Below are positions 28,001 to 36,215 of a DNA stretch of 64,000 bases, one piece after another. Source of the DNA: Ketogulonicigenium vulgare WSH-001 (GTDB taxonomy: Bacteria; Pseudomonadota; Alphaproteobacteria; Rhodobacterales; Rhodobacteraceae); assembly GCF_000223375.1 (NCBI RefSeq), contig NC_017384.1, positions 2,234,501-2,298,500 on the forward strand. The letters run 5' to 3'. Each line of letters starts with the position of its first letter. Position 1 is the first letter of the stretch. The notes below the pieces were generated by a model. That model searched no databases. It saw only the letters and a list, made by a program, of their open reading frames with translations, and was not told the DNA's origin. Both the position numbers and the translations under genes were made by a program.

Positions 28001-29044
28001 ATCACAGCGGATGGCACCACCGTCTCGGCGGTTGCAATCGGTGTGGGCGCAGATACCGGCGCAGCAGAAAATATCGCCCGCCTCGGCAATGGCGTCGCCC
28101 ATATCAGCCGCGATTTCGAGGCCCTGCCCTCGATCCTCGCGCAAGAGGCGATGATGTTCTCGAACCCGCTGAACGAGGAACCCAGCCAGCCGGTCTGGAC
28201 GGGCGTCACCGCCCCCTTCTTGCGCGCCATGCCCGCTAGCCTGCCGCCGATCAACGCCTTTGTCCTGACTACGGCAAAGCCCGAGGCGACGCTGGCCATG
28301 ACCGCGCCCGATGCGCAGGGCGAAGACATGCCCCTGCTGGCATGGTGGCGCGTCGGCAATGGTCAGGTTATGGCCTTTGCCTCGGATGTGACCAGCGACT
28401 GGACGGCACCATGGCATGATCTGCCGGGCTATGGCGCGCTATGGGCCGATAGCCTGCGCGCCTTCCAACCCGTCACCCCGACCAGCGGGTTGATCCTGAC
28501 ACTGGCCCCCGATCACGAATCCCTCGCCGTCACGCTGACCGCCCTCTCGCGCGAGGGTGAGCCGGTGCTGGGCCTGCGCCCCGTGGCCGAGGTGCGGACC
28601 AACCAAGGCACTGATCTGGTGAACCTGCATAGCGTCGGCGGCGGGGTTTATCGCGGCACGCTGGCGCGCGGGCTGACCGGACGCTATGACGCTACGCTGA
28701 CCGCCGACAGCATCGCCGCCATTCCCCTTGGCGCAGGCGAGGGTACGCCCGCCGCACCCAGCGCCAGCTGGTATGAGGCCTTTGCCCCGGCCGCAGATGA
28801 CACGCGCAGCATCGCTGGCACTTTGGCCCTTGCCGCGATGACCGGCGGGGCCGAGACAACCCTTGCTGCGCTACAGGCCGACCTGTCGGGCACCCAGTGG
28901 CAGTTTGCGGGCGCAGTGCCGCTGCTTGCACTGATCGCCCTTGCGCTATTCCTGCTGGACCTGATCCGGCGTTATGCTGACATTCGTATTCTTAGACGCC
29001 GGGGCAGCCAAAGCCGCCCGGCCCCGGAAGGAGCACGTCCATGA
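25037..29044 (+). CDS. Giant membrane vWA protein (BatA-like N-terminus)
   Basis: A 1335-residue protein, far longer than typical BatA or MxaC/MxaL proteins of 300-350. Residues 1-80 look like the BatA N-terminal segment with two membrane helices. More helices lie near 505-530 and 540-560. A glutamine-amidotransferase-like stretch (GLGLLIMGGPQSFGPGG, about 828-845) leads into a von Willebrand A domain with an intact metal site: DRSGS (Asp875), GGGTAIYPG and MTDG. A last helix is near 1297-1315. Known relatives work with MoxR ATPases, and in methanol dehydrogenase operons they are needed for metal insertion. It overlaps both neighbours by ATGA. Confidence 0.85.
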   Translation: MNFGLLFPAFLLIGALSALVLWLHAQRKRQVIVPSLRLWHALAIPSGAARRSRQWPPLTWPLVLQILAVLFAALALAQPFIGARPADHSILIIDSPLPEDTTALAAALTHEFAQARAVSVLAGGSAPRLIAARQNSGTLEAEDLINRARAAMRAAPSPQTDWRAIETRRQMIDPDGTAALVVLGDTPLPADQTARHVILSDVPPTQMSYTLTPAAQPYSFRLSGQIAMAEGVESARLVLGYADGPGVTPLPWVEKTLGRSVSGRINVMETLNLPGPGLLTVSLDGRLLGTFQTEAPAAENAYLYFGEGQQPWLNALRALPDTALYQSSAVPADLSTYRAAIVDGVAIDRAPALPTLWIGAAHLAGQDAPARLAQSDPDAWQTDNPVLAGIDLKPLLPGPAYQLPVIAGADVLLSAAGQPLIQLAEIDGIRQAWLAFDPRSSNWQNDPALALLTASVMGWLAPADPLLACTAAQPCYPDGRPLGQIVADQAARNDIATTGANLRLWLLLAATACIIADTVLAARRRGGRFGLPSVPATLASVIMLAAALNMPVPQPSAAAGLVAIDVQGASTQSGLRLDQQSMTTASSLPQISAAGPEAAATGVQQAALAIELANASLPSTQAGAILLGAPIATSPITDPALTSRLPIHYIAPAPPSGAPVLRSLELTGRPMQGEPLPVTLLVHAPAATDATLRLTLDGEMLSEVPVALHSGDNRIETLLPELESPEAFLQAELLTTGAVLPTQTAGLIIRPGPQRPVAVIAADRAEGEAVVQLLLDQGMVDITLLNPAQTPTYLRDWAPYGSVVLVDTPALEIEPYAQRMLQRMVNEYGLGLLIMGGPQSFGPGGYFETPLEELSPLSARVPREAPEVTMVFVLDRSGSMQQAVGDSNRLGVAKNATLSALELLNPQSQIGVIVFDTEETTVVPLSTLDIPAAQIALDRVDTGGGTAIYPGLVAAYRELQRSESPAKHIIVMTDGLSQPGDWEGILRQITADGTTVSAVAIGVGADTGAAENIARLGNGVAHISRDFEALPSILAQEAMMFSNPLNEEPSQPVWTGVTAPFLRAMPASLPPINAFVLTTAKPEATLAMTAPDAQGEDMPLLAWWRVGNGQVMAFASDVTSDWTAPWHDLPGYGALWADSLRAFQPVTPTSGLILTLAPDHESLAVTLTALSREGEPVLGLRPVAEVRTNQGTDLVNLHSVGGGVYRGTLARGLTGRYDATLTADSIAAIPLGAGEGTPAAPSASWYEAFAPAADDTRSIAGTLALAAMTGGAETTLAALQADLSGTQWQFAGAVPLLALIALALFLLDLIRRYADIRILRRRGSQSRPAPEGARP

Positions 29045-30039
29045 CCATCGCTGAAACCGATGCCGAAATGCTGGCCCGTCTGCGCGGCGCGCTGACGGCA
29101 ACGCTGCAAGGTATGCAAACCACCGTCATCGGCCAGCAAAGCGCCGTGCGCCTGCTGCTGCTGGGGCTGATCTCGGGCGGTCACGTGCTGCTGGAAGGCC
29201 CGCCCGGCGTTGGTAAAACGCTGATGGTACGCAGCCTTGCCACGGCGACCGGCCTTGGCTTTGCGCGCGTGCAATTCACCCCCGACCTGATGCCCGCCGA
29301 TATCACCGGCGCGAACGTGCTGGTGCCCGATGCCGAGGGGCGCAATCGTCTGGAATTCCGCCCCGGCCCGATCTTTACCCAGCTTTTGCTGGCGGATGAG
29401 ATCAACCGCGCCACGCCGCGCACGCAATCGGCGCTGCTGGAAGCGATGCAAGAGGGCACCGTCACCGCAGGGGGCGCCACGCATCAACTGCCCAAGCCGT
29501 TCTTTGTGCTGGCCACCCAGAACCCGATCGAGATGGAGGGCACCTATACCCTGCCCGAGGCGCAGACCGACCGCTTTTTGTTCCGTATCGATGTGGCCTA
29601 TCCTGACCAAGCGACGCTGGCAGGCATCCTGACCAGCACCACGGGCGCAACACAGGCCGTACAACAGCAGTCGATCACCCCCGATGACATTTTGGCGCTG
29701 CAACAGCTGGTGCGCGCGGTGCCCATCGCGCCCGAAATGGTCGATGCGATCGCGCGCCTTGTGCTGATGACGCAACCCGACAGCCCGATTGCAACCGACG
29801 AGGTGCGCCGCAACATCCGCTTTGGCCTCAGCCCGCGCGGCGCGCAGGCTCTGGTGATGGCCGCCAAGGCCCATGCCATGGTCGAGGGGCGCAACCATGT
29901 GTCTTCGGCCGATGTGCGCGCGGTTCTGCCCGCGATCTCGGCGCACCGCCTGCAACTGAACTTCGAGGGGCGCGCAAACGGCATTGATACCAGCGCCCTG
30001 ATCGCCGCAATCTTTGACAAGACGGTGGGCAAGCTCTGA
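29041..30039 (+). CDS. MoxR-family AAA+ ATPase
   Basis: MoxR proteins are AAA+ chaperone-like ATPases that act with vWA proteins to mature or insert metal into partner enzymes. This 332-residue protein has Walker A GPPGVGKT (about 55-62), Walker B LLLADEINRA (about 115-124), and sensor sequences around LATQNPIEMEGTY and the C-terminal lid. It is coupled to the vWA gene by a four-base overlap and to the DUF58 gene by TGATG. The set MoxR-DUF58-vWA corresponds in outline to mxaR-mxaS-mxaA/C/L. The target protein is inferred to be a quinoprotein. Confidence 0.93.
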   Translation: MTIAETDAEMLARLRGALTATLQGMQTTVIGQQSAVRLLLLGLISGGHVLLEGPPGVGKTLMVRSLATATGLGFARVQFTPDLMPADITGANVLVPDAEGRNRLEFRPGPIFTQLLLADEINRATPRTQSALLEAMQEGTVTAGGATHQLPKPFFVLATQNPIEMEGTYTLPEAQTDRFLFRIDVAYPDQATLAGILTSTTGATQAVQQQSITPDDILALQQLVRAVPIAPEMVDAIARLVLMTQPDSPIATDEVRRNIRFGLSPRGAQALVMAAKAHAMVEGRNHVSSADVRAVLPAISAHRLQLNFEGRANGIDTSALIAAIFDKTVGKL

Positions 30040-30893
30040 TGCGACCCAATCCCGCCCTGCTGGAACAGTTGATGACAGCAAAGCTGGTGCCTTCGCTGGC
30101 CCAGCCCTCTGTCGGCACGGGCGAGCGGCGGTCGCGGACGAAAGGGCCGGGGATCGAATTCATCGACCACCGCCCCTATCAGCCCGGCGATGATACGCGT
30201 CACTTGGATGCCTATGTCATGGCCCGCAGCGGCGAGGCGGTGATCCGCGAATATGCCCTGATGCGTCAGGTGCCGATCACAATCGTGCTGGATACCTCGG
30301 CCTCGATGGCGGAAAAACGCGATGTGGCGGGGCAGATTGCGCAGGTCTTTGGCTTTGTCGGCCTTGCCGCCGGTGACCGCGTGCAGGTAGCTGCCCCGCG
30401 CGGCGGCGCCCTGCACCTGGGGCCGCGCCTGCAAGGCACCCAGCGGGCCGAGATCCTGTTTGACGAGATTGCGACCGCCGAGGCAGGCCCCGCGCTGGAC
30501 CTGACGCCGCTTTTGCGCGCCGCGCAGTCGCAACGCGGGCTGATGATCATCATTTCCGACTGGTGGGACGAGGGCTTGGCCGCGCAATTGCCGCTGGCCG
30601 CCGCCGCCGGACAAGAGGTGCTCGGCATCCAGCTATTGGCCCCGATCGAGCGTGACCCGACCGCCCTTGGGCAGGGCGTCATGACACTAGAAGATCAAGA
30701 GAGCGGCGCCGAGATTGACGTTCGCCTCGATTCCGCCACCCTTTCCGCCTATACCCGGGCGGTGACATCCTGGCAGCAGGACCTTGGCCAAACATTCCGG
30801 CGTTTCAGCTGGCATTTCCTGACTTTGGGAACCGAGGACCCGCTGGACGACTTCTTTCTACGCCGCTGTCGCGGTTTGGGGATCCTGACATGA
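30039..30893 (+). CDS. DUF58 protein (MxaS-like)
   Basis: A 284-residue soluble protein with the DUF58 hallmark around RRSRTKGPGIEFIDHRPYQ and PGDDTRHLDAYVMARSGE (about 27-68), followed by a vWA-like fold with VLDTSASM (about 85-92). The vWA metal site is degenerate except for DTSAS. Proteins of this family are encoded next to MoxR and form a three-part system with vWA proteins. The start overlaps the MoxR stop by one base and its stop overlaps the next ABC gene by four. Confidence 0.9.
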   Translation: MRPNPALLEQLMTAKLVPSLAQPSVGTGERRSRTKGPGIEFIDHRPYQPGDDTRHLDAYVMARSGEAVIREYALMRQVPITIVLDTSASMAEKRDVAGQIAQVFGFVGLAAGDRVQVAAPRGGALHLGPRLQGTQRAEILFDEIATAEAGPALDLTPLLRAAQSQRGLMIIISDWWDEGLAAQLPLAAAAGQEVLGIQLLAPIERDPTALGQGVMTLEDQESGAEIDVRLDSATLSAYTRAVTSWQQDLGQTFRRFSWHFLTLGTEDPLDDFFLRRCRGLGILT

Positions 30894-31870
30894 GCACGAC
30901 CACACCCGCAGACGCTGTAAATGCCATCGAGGTTCGCGGAATCTCGAAACGCTTTGGCCGGATCGAGGCGCTGAAAGGCGTCGATCTGACGGTGCCCAAA
31001 AACAGCATCTTTGCCCTGCTGGGCCCCAATGGCGCCGGAAAATCAACGCTGATCGACATTCTGTGCACCATCCGTCAGCAAGATAAGGGAACCGCCAGCG
31101 TCGCGGGTTTCGACACCCGCAAGAATCCGCTCTCCGTGCGCCGCAATATCGGCGTGGTGTTCCAGAACCCCACCGTGGATAGTCGCCTGTCGGTGCGCGA
31201 GAATCTGGAATTCCACGGCATGGTCTATCAGATGCCGTACCGCGCCCGCAAAAAGCGGCTGCTCGAGGTGCTGGAACTGGTCGATCTGTCGGATTGGATC
31301 GACGCCACCGTTGGATCGCTATCGGGCGGGATGAAGCGCCGGTTGGAAATCGCCCGCGCCCTGATGCACGAACCGCGCATCCTGTTCATGGACGAGCCGA
31401 CCGTGGGTCTGGATGCGCAATCGCGCGCCGCGATCTGGGACCACTTGGGCCGCCTGCGTGCGGGATCGGATCTGACGGTCGTGGTCACCACTCACTACAT
31501 CGACGAGGTCGACAGTTGCGACCGCGTTTGCATCATCGACCACGGCATGATTCTTGCCGATGATGCGCCCCAAGCGCTGAAAGACGCGCATGGCACCACG
31601 ACCCTGCGTCTGCGCCCGACCAGCCCCGATACCGCCAGCGCGCTGCGCAGCCGCTTTCCCACCGCGCAACCGGGCGCGGGCGATACGCTGGTGCTGCCGC
31701 TGACCGGGACCGAGGATCTGGCCGGTCTGATGGCCGAAATCGGCCCGCTGTCCAGCGGACTGGAACTGCACCAGCCCTCGCTGGAAAGCGTGTTCCTTGG
31801 CCTGACGGGCCGCGATCTGCGCGAGGCAGGCCCCGCCAAACCCGCCCGCAAAGGGGCGCGTAATGGCTGA
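30890..31870 (+). CDS. ABC transporter ATPase, likely partner of the ABC-2 permease at 34569
   Basis: A 326-residue ATPase of the drug/multidrug (CcmA-like) class: Walker A GPNGAGKST (about 46-54), signature LSGGMKRRLEIARAL and Walker B ILFMDEPTVGLD, with a C-terminal extension of about 90 residues after the D- and H-loops. ATPases of this class occur in PQQ alcohol-dehydrogenase clusters (PedB-like) with an ABC-2 permease (PedC-like). The matching permease lies four genes downstream. It overlaps DUF58 by ATGA and the next permease gene by eight bases. Direction of transport is unknown; the permease class suggests export. Confidence 0.85.
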   Translation: MSTTTPADAVNAIEVRGISKRFGRIEALKGVDLTVPKNSIFALLGPNGAGKSTLIDILCTIRQQDKGTASVAGFDTRKNPLSVRRNIGVVFQNPTVDSRLSVRENLEFHGMVYQMPYRARKKRLLEVLELVDLSDWIDATVGSLSGGMKRRLEIARALMHEPRILFMDEPTVGLDAQSRAAIWDHLGRLRAGSDLTVVVTTHYIDEVDSCDRVCIIDHGMILADDAPQALKDAHGTTTLRLRPTSPDTASALRSRFPTAQPGAGDTLVLPLTGTEDLAGLMAEIGPLSSGLELHQPSLESVFLGLTGRDLREAGPAKPARKGARNG

Positions 31871-32654
31871 AGCGGTGCGGCGCAAAAAGCAGGATCTGGC
31901 CGATAACGGCGCCGCGATCGCGGTGCTGCGGCTGGCGTTTTTGGGGCTGTTGCTGCTGCTGTGGTGGCTGGCGTCCGAAAACGTCTCGCGCAACCTGATC
32001 CCTTCGCCGCTGCAAACCTATGACGCCTTTTGGCGGCTGATCGAAAACGGCCGCCTGCTGACCGCGCTGGGCGATAGCCTGCAAGTCTTCCTTGGTGGAT
32101 ATGGCCTTGCCATTCTGGTCGCCGTGCCACTGGGGCTGGTGATGGGCAGCCTGAAGCTGCTGGGCAAAACGCTAGAGGTCTACCTTTATGCGCTGGCCGC
32201 AACGCCGCGCGTCGCGTTCATTCCGCTGATCATCGTGTTTCTGGGCCTTGGGCTAGAGGCGAAGATCACCGTGGTTTTCATGGGCGCGGTGATGCCGATC
32301 GTGATGAACACCTATACCGGCGTGCAACAGGTCGACCGCGAGTTGATCGAGATGGCGCGATCCGTGGGCGCGAAACGCCGCCGCATCTATTGGCGCATCG
32401 TACTGCCCGGATCGCTGCCCTATCTGATCGCGGGCCTGCGCATCGGCGCAACCATCGGGTTGATCAATACTGTCGTGGCCGAGCTTTACACCTCGGTCCG
32501 TGGACTTGGCGGATTGCTGGCCACCTATGGCAACAGCTTCCGCATGGCCGAATATTTCGTCGTCGTCCTCAGCCTCGCGCTGATCGGCGTCGTCGTGACG
32601 GAAATTCTGCGCCACATCGAAATTCGCCTTGCCCGATGGAAGCAGGGCGGATGA
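31863..32654 (+). CDS. ABC permease, SsuC/TauC type
   Basis: A 263-residue inner-membrane permease of the nitrate/sulfonate/taurine importer family with about six helices. The cytoplasmic coupling loop is LIEMARSVGAKRRRIYWRIV (about 159-178), which contacts the ATPase. It overlaps the previous ATPase gene by eight bases. The binding protein (32683) and the ATPase (33709) downstream complete an importer of the SsuBAC type. The substrate is not evident from sequence. Confidence 0.88.
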   Translation: MAEAVRRKKQDLADNGAAIAVLRLAFLGLLLLLWWLASENVSRNLIPSPLQTYDAFWRLIENGRLLTALGDSLQVFLGGYGLAILVAVPLGLVMGSLKLLGKTLEVYLYALAATPRVAFIPLIIVFLGLGLEAKITVVFMGAVMPIVMNTYTGVQQVDRELIEMARSVGAKRRRIYWRIVLPGSLPYLIAGLRIGATIGLINTVVAELYTSVRGLGGLLATYGNSFRMAEYFVVVLSLALIGVVVTEILRHIEIRLARWKQGG

Positions 32655-32682
32655 CTTGGACCATTGCTGACTGGAGGATGCA

Positions 32683-33699
32683 ATGAAACTGACACATAAA
32701 CTCGCGCTGGCCTCAGCGCTTGCCCTTATCGCAGCCGGTGCGGCCCATGCCGAACCGTTCCGCATGATCGTCACCGATCTCGAGCCGCCGCTGGTGCCGA
32801 ACTCGATCATCGATTTCGCCGTCGCCGGTGGTTACTTTACCGAAGAAGGCGTCGAGCTAGAGCTGGTGCGCGTCGAACAGACGCCCTCGGCGCTGGCGGC
32901 CATTCAGGCGGGCGCGGGCGAGATGGCGAATATCTCGGTCGACGGGCTGCTGCAGCTGGTCGCCAATGGCGCCGATGACCTGCGCGCCGTCCTGACCCCG
33001 AACAAGGCGCTGCCCTATCAGATCATCGGCAAAGAAGAGATCGCATCGCTTGCCGATATCGCGGGGCATAGCTTTGGCGTCGGCCGCGTCGGCAGCCTCG
33101 ATTATTCGCTGTCGATGAATGTCTTGTCGACCAATGGCGTTGACACGAATGCGGTAGAGGTTGTGGCCCTTGGCCAGCCCGCCGTGCGTGCGCAGGCGCT
33201 GTCGGCAGGTCAGGTGGATGCAACGACCGTTTCGTTGGGGATCTGGCTGTCGCTGCCCGACCGCACCGGCCTGCATATCATCACCAATGTCGATGATTTC
33301 TATGCCGCCGCGCCCGTGGTGAACAAAGTGAACATCGTCACTCTCGAAACGCTGGAAAACCGTCAGGCCGAAGTTGACGGCATCACCCGCGCCATCATCC
33401 GCGCCAGCCGCGATGTCGCTGAAAACAGCCAGCTTTGGGTGGATTTCATGACTACCGCCCGCCCCGATGTGTCGGCTGACACGCTGGAGCAACTGGCTGC
33501 GGCCTTTACCACCAGCTGGAGCGTGAATGGCGGCCTGTCTGCGGACGAGCTGAACTTTACCGCCAACTGGGCCTATCAGACCGAAGAATTCCAAGGCGTA
33601 CGTGAAGTGACGCTGGCCGAATGGGTGGACTTCGGCCCGATTGACCGCGCGCTGGAAACCCTTGGCACCTCGGATATTTCCGATGCCGTTACGCGCTAA
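32683..33699 (+). CDS. Periplasmic binding protein, SsuA/TauA (NMT1-like) type
   Basis: A 338-residue precursor with a signal peptide 1-23 (ends GAAHA) and the two-lobe fold of the NMT1/ThiY/SsuA group: GGYFTEEGVELELV near 50, SALAAIQAGAGEMANIS near 71, LPYQIIGKEEI near 108. GGAGG lies 7-9 bases before the ATG. It stands between the SsuC-like permease and the SsuB-like ATPase and should supply their ligand. Whether the ligand is an organosulfonate, an aromatic acid or a product of the quinoprotein is unknown. Confidence 0.88.
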   Translation: MKLTHKLALASALALIAAGAAHAEPFRMIVTDLEPPLVPNSIIDFAVAGGYFTEEGVELELVRVEQTPSALAAIQAGAGEMANISVDGLLQLVANGADDLRAVLTPNKALPYQIIGKEEIASLADIAGHSFGVGRVGSLDYSLSMNVLSTNGVDTNAVEVVALGQPAVRAQALSAGQVDATTVSLGIWLSLPDRTGLHIITNVDDFYAAAPVVNKVNIVTLETLENRQAEVDGITRAIIRASRDVAENSQLWVDFMTTARPDVSADTLEQLAAAFTTSWSVNGGLSADELNFTANWAYQTEEFQGVREVTLAEWVDFGPIDRALETLGTSDISDAVTR

Positions 33700-33708
33700 A
33701 GTAGGCAG

Positions 33709-34557
33709 ATGACAATGGACCGTCCCGTCTCAGAGCAATCCAGCGCCGGTTTGGTGATGGAGAATGTCTCGAAAAGCTTCCTGCGCCCCGACGGGACGGA
33801 AACCTTTGCGCTGCGCGATGTGAACCTGCGGCTGGCCGATCAGGAATTTATCGCCTTGGTCGGCCCGTCGGGCTGCGGCAAGACGACGATGCTGCGGATG
33901 GCGAATGGGTTGCTAGCGCCCGATGGTGGCCGCGTGCTGCTGAAAGGCGCGCCGCCCAATCCCGGGCCTGATGCAGGTTTCGTCTTTCAATCCTTTCGCC
34001 TGATCCCGTGGGAGACGGTGCTGTCCAACATCACCTTTGCGCTGATGGATATGGACATGACCAAATCCGAACGCGACGCCCGCGCGCGCCATTATCTGGA
34101 ACTGGTGGGGCTGTCGCGCGTCGCAGGCAATTATCCGGCGCAGCTATCGGGCGGTATGCGCCAGCGCGTCGCCCTTGCCCGCGCCTTGGCGGTCGAGCCG
34201 AAAATCCTGCTGATGGACGAGCCCTTTGCCAGCCTAGATGCCCAAACGCGCGAGTTGATGCAAACCGAGCTGCTGTCCTTGTGGGAACGCCGCCGCGCGC
34301 TTGTGATGTTCGTGACCCATTCGGTGGACGAGGCCGTGACCTTGGCCGACCGTGTGGTCGTCATGGGCGCGGGCCGCGTGCTGGAAACCGTTGATATCGA
34401 CCTGCCCCGCCCGCGCGAAGGCGAAGCCCTGCGCGCGGACCCCCGTTATATCGAACTGCGCACCTATCTGTGGTCGCGTATCCGCGAGTTGGTCCTGTCG
34501 GACCCCGCATCTGAATTCCACGGCCGCCAAACCGGCCATCTCGGCCATACGGCGTGA
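33709..34557 (+). CDS. ABC transporter ATPase, SsuB/TauB type
   Basis: A 282-residue ATPase with Walker A GPSGCGKTT (about 59-67), Q-loop FVFQSFRLIPWETV, signature [15 protein letters not shown] and Walker B ILLMDEPFASLD. This is the SsuB/TauB/NrtD class and suits the SsuC/SsuA-like products of the two preceding genes. A C-terminal tail of about 40 residues continues past the ATPase core. It begins nine bases after the binding-protein stop. Confidence 0.9.
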   Translation: MTMDRPVSEQSSAGLVMENVSKSFLRPDGTETFALRDVNLRLADQEFIALVGPSGCGKTTMLRMANGLLAPDGGRVLLKGAPPNPGPDAGFVFQSFRLIPWETVLSNITFALMDMDMTKSERDARARHYLELVGLSRVAGNYPAQLSGGMRQRVALARALAVEPKILLMDEPFASLDAQTRELMQTELLSLWERRRALVMFVTHSVDEAVTLADRVVVMGAGRVLETVDIDLPRPREGEALRADPRYIELRTYLWSRIRELVLSDPASEFHGRQTGHLGHTA

Positions 34558-34568
34558 AAGGATCTGTC

Positions 34569-35369
34569 ATGGGCTATCTCGTTGGGGTCTATGCCATTTG
34601 GCTGCGCGAAGTGAAACGCGCGCTGCGGGACAAGGGCCAATTGATCGGCGGCGTCAGCCGTCCGCTGCTGTGGGTGCTGATCCTGGGGATCGGATTGAAC
34701 CCCTATTTCCGGGGCGAGGTTTACGGCGAGACGCGCTTTGTCGTGCCCTATACCTATCTGCAATTCATCTTCCCTGCCGTGGTGGTGCTGAACATCCTTT
34801 ATACCTCGGTGCAATCGGCGGTGTCTCTGATCTGGGACCGCGAATTCGGCTTCCTGCGCGAGGTGATGGTCTCGCCTATGCCGCGCAATCTGGTGCTGCT
34901 GGGCAAGGTGCTGGGCGGCGCGACGACCGCAGTGATCCACGGCTGTATGGTGCTGGCGGTCGCGCGTTTCGTCGGTGTGCAAATTCTGTGGCCGCAATTT
35001 TTCGAAGCGTTGGCGCTGATGTTCGTGCTATCGTTCGGCCTGACATCCTTTGGCATTATCGTTGCCAATTACATCCGCGGCTTTGAAGGCTTTGGTGTCT
35101 TTTCAAACGCCATCATCCTGCCGCTGTATTTCACCTCCAGCTCGGTCTTTCCGCTGGACCCCGCGCTGACGCGGGCGCAGACGCTGGTGGTCTATCCCGA
35201 ATGGCTGGTGATCGTGGTGGAATGGAACCCGCTGACCTATGCCGTGGATGCGATGCGTGGCATCTTGATCAACTTCAACCAATTCGCCCCGATGCTTGGC
35301 TTCCAAGTGGTGGGAATTATGGCCGTGGTGCTGTTCCTCGCCGCCATGTGGGAATTCAGAAAGGTCTGA
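34569..35369 (+). CDS. ABC-2 type permease (PedC-like)
   Basis: A 266-residue protein with six predicted helices and the ABC-2 permease pattern: VKRALRDKGQLIGGVSRPLL near the N-terminus and WDREFGFLREVMVSPMPRN (about 89-107) in the conserved cytoplasmic region. This class pairs with CcmA-like ATPases such as the one at 30890, and PQQ alcohol-dehydrogenase clusters commonly contain such a permease. A GTG at 34554 overlaps the previous stop, but AAGGA six bases before ATG 34569 makes the ATG the more likely start. Confidence 0.85.
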   Translation: MGYLVGVYAIWLREVKRALRDKGQLIGGVSRPLLWVLILGIGLNPYFRGEVYGETRFVVPYTYLQFIFPAVVVLNILYTSVQSAVSLIWDREFGFLREVMVSPMPRNLVLLGKVLGGATTAVIHGCMVLAVARFVGVQILWPQFFEALALMFVLSFGLTSFGIIVANYIRGFEGFGVFSNAIILPLYFTSSSVFPLDPALTRAQTLVVYPEWLVIVVEWNPLTYAVDAMRGILINFNQFAPMLGFQVVGIMAVVLFLAAMWEFRKV

Positions 35370-35372
35370 CCC

Positions 35373-36215
35373 ATGGCAAACCCTCGTATGCGTGCATGGA
35401 AGGGCTTTGTCCCGCTGGCGGTCTGTTTTGCGGTGCTGTTTGGTGCAGGCTTTTTGCCGCCCGACACATCGCTGAGCCAGATCGACAAAGCGGGCCGGAT
35501 TTCCGTCTGCATTCCGCAAGTCGCACCGCCCATGGTGACCGGTCAGGCCGCCGCGCCCGGCTTTGACGTCGATCTGGTGACCGAGATCGCCCGCCGCGCC
35601 GGCTGGCAGCTCAGTTTCAGTCGCAATGCCGCAATGACCCGCGATATCAACCCGCGCAGCTGGCACATCACCCGCGCCCAGTGCCAAATGGTGGCGGGCG
35701 GTGTGGTGCTATCGGACACAACGCGATCCTATATGGACACGTCCGAGGGCTATCTACAGGCAGGCTGGGCGCTGATTGCCACCGCAGGCGCGCCAGAGAT
35801 CAGCAGCGGTGATCAGGCGGGATTCCTTGCCGGTCTGTCGGGGCTGAACCGCATTACCCTTGGCCAGCATCTGCGCAGTATCGGCGTCTCGCCCGTCGTG
35901 GTGAACAACGTCCGCGATCTGCGCGGCGGGCTGGACAGCGGCCGCTTTGTTTATGCGATCACCGATGCCTTTACCGCGCAGGCCAATTTCAGCGAGGACG
36001 AGGGCTATGACCTAGGCTGGGTGCCGGGCGATACCGAGCGTTTTGCCCTGGGGTTCGGCTTTTGGAAGGGCGATATGACCCTGCGCCGCCATGTCGAGGG
36101 GCTGCTGGACGATATCCGTGCGGATGGCACCTTTGCCATGCTGGCACAAAAATATGACCTCGACCCCGCGCTCTATTGCGGGGACGAGGCGATTAACGAA
36201 GACGGAACCTGCTGA
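35373..36215 (+). CDS. Second type-3 periplasmic binding protein closing the locus
   Basis: A 280-residue protein with an N-terminal membrane/signal segment (about 11-29) and the type-3 binding fold: GRISVCIPQVAPPM, APGFDVDLVTEIARRAGWQL and ALGFGFWKGDMTLRRHVEGLL. Four Cys residues are spread through the mature part. It is distant from the binding protein at 22160 but of the same fold, so each end of the accessory set carries one. Its stop abuts the stop of the convergent aminopeptidase, with no visible terminator between them. Confidence 0.75.
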   Translation: MANPRMRAWKGFVPLAVCFAVLFGAGFLPPDTSLSQIDKAGRISVCIPQVAPPMVTGQAAAPGFDVDLVTEIARRAGWQLSFSRNAAMTRDINPRSWHITRAQCQMVAGGVVLSDTTRSYMDTSEGYLQAGWALIATAGAPEISSGDQAGFLAGLSGLNRITLGQHLRSIGVSPVVVNNVRDLRGGLDSGRFVYAITDAFTAQANFSEDEGYDLGWVPGDTERFALGFGFWKGDMTLRRHVEGLLDDIRADGTFAMLAQKYDLDPALYCGDEAINEDGTC

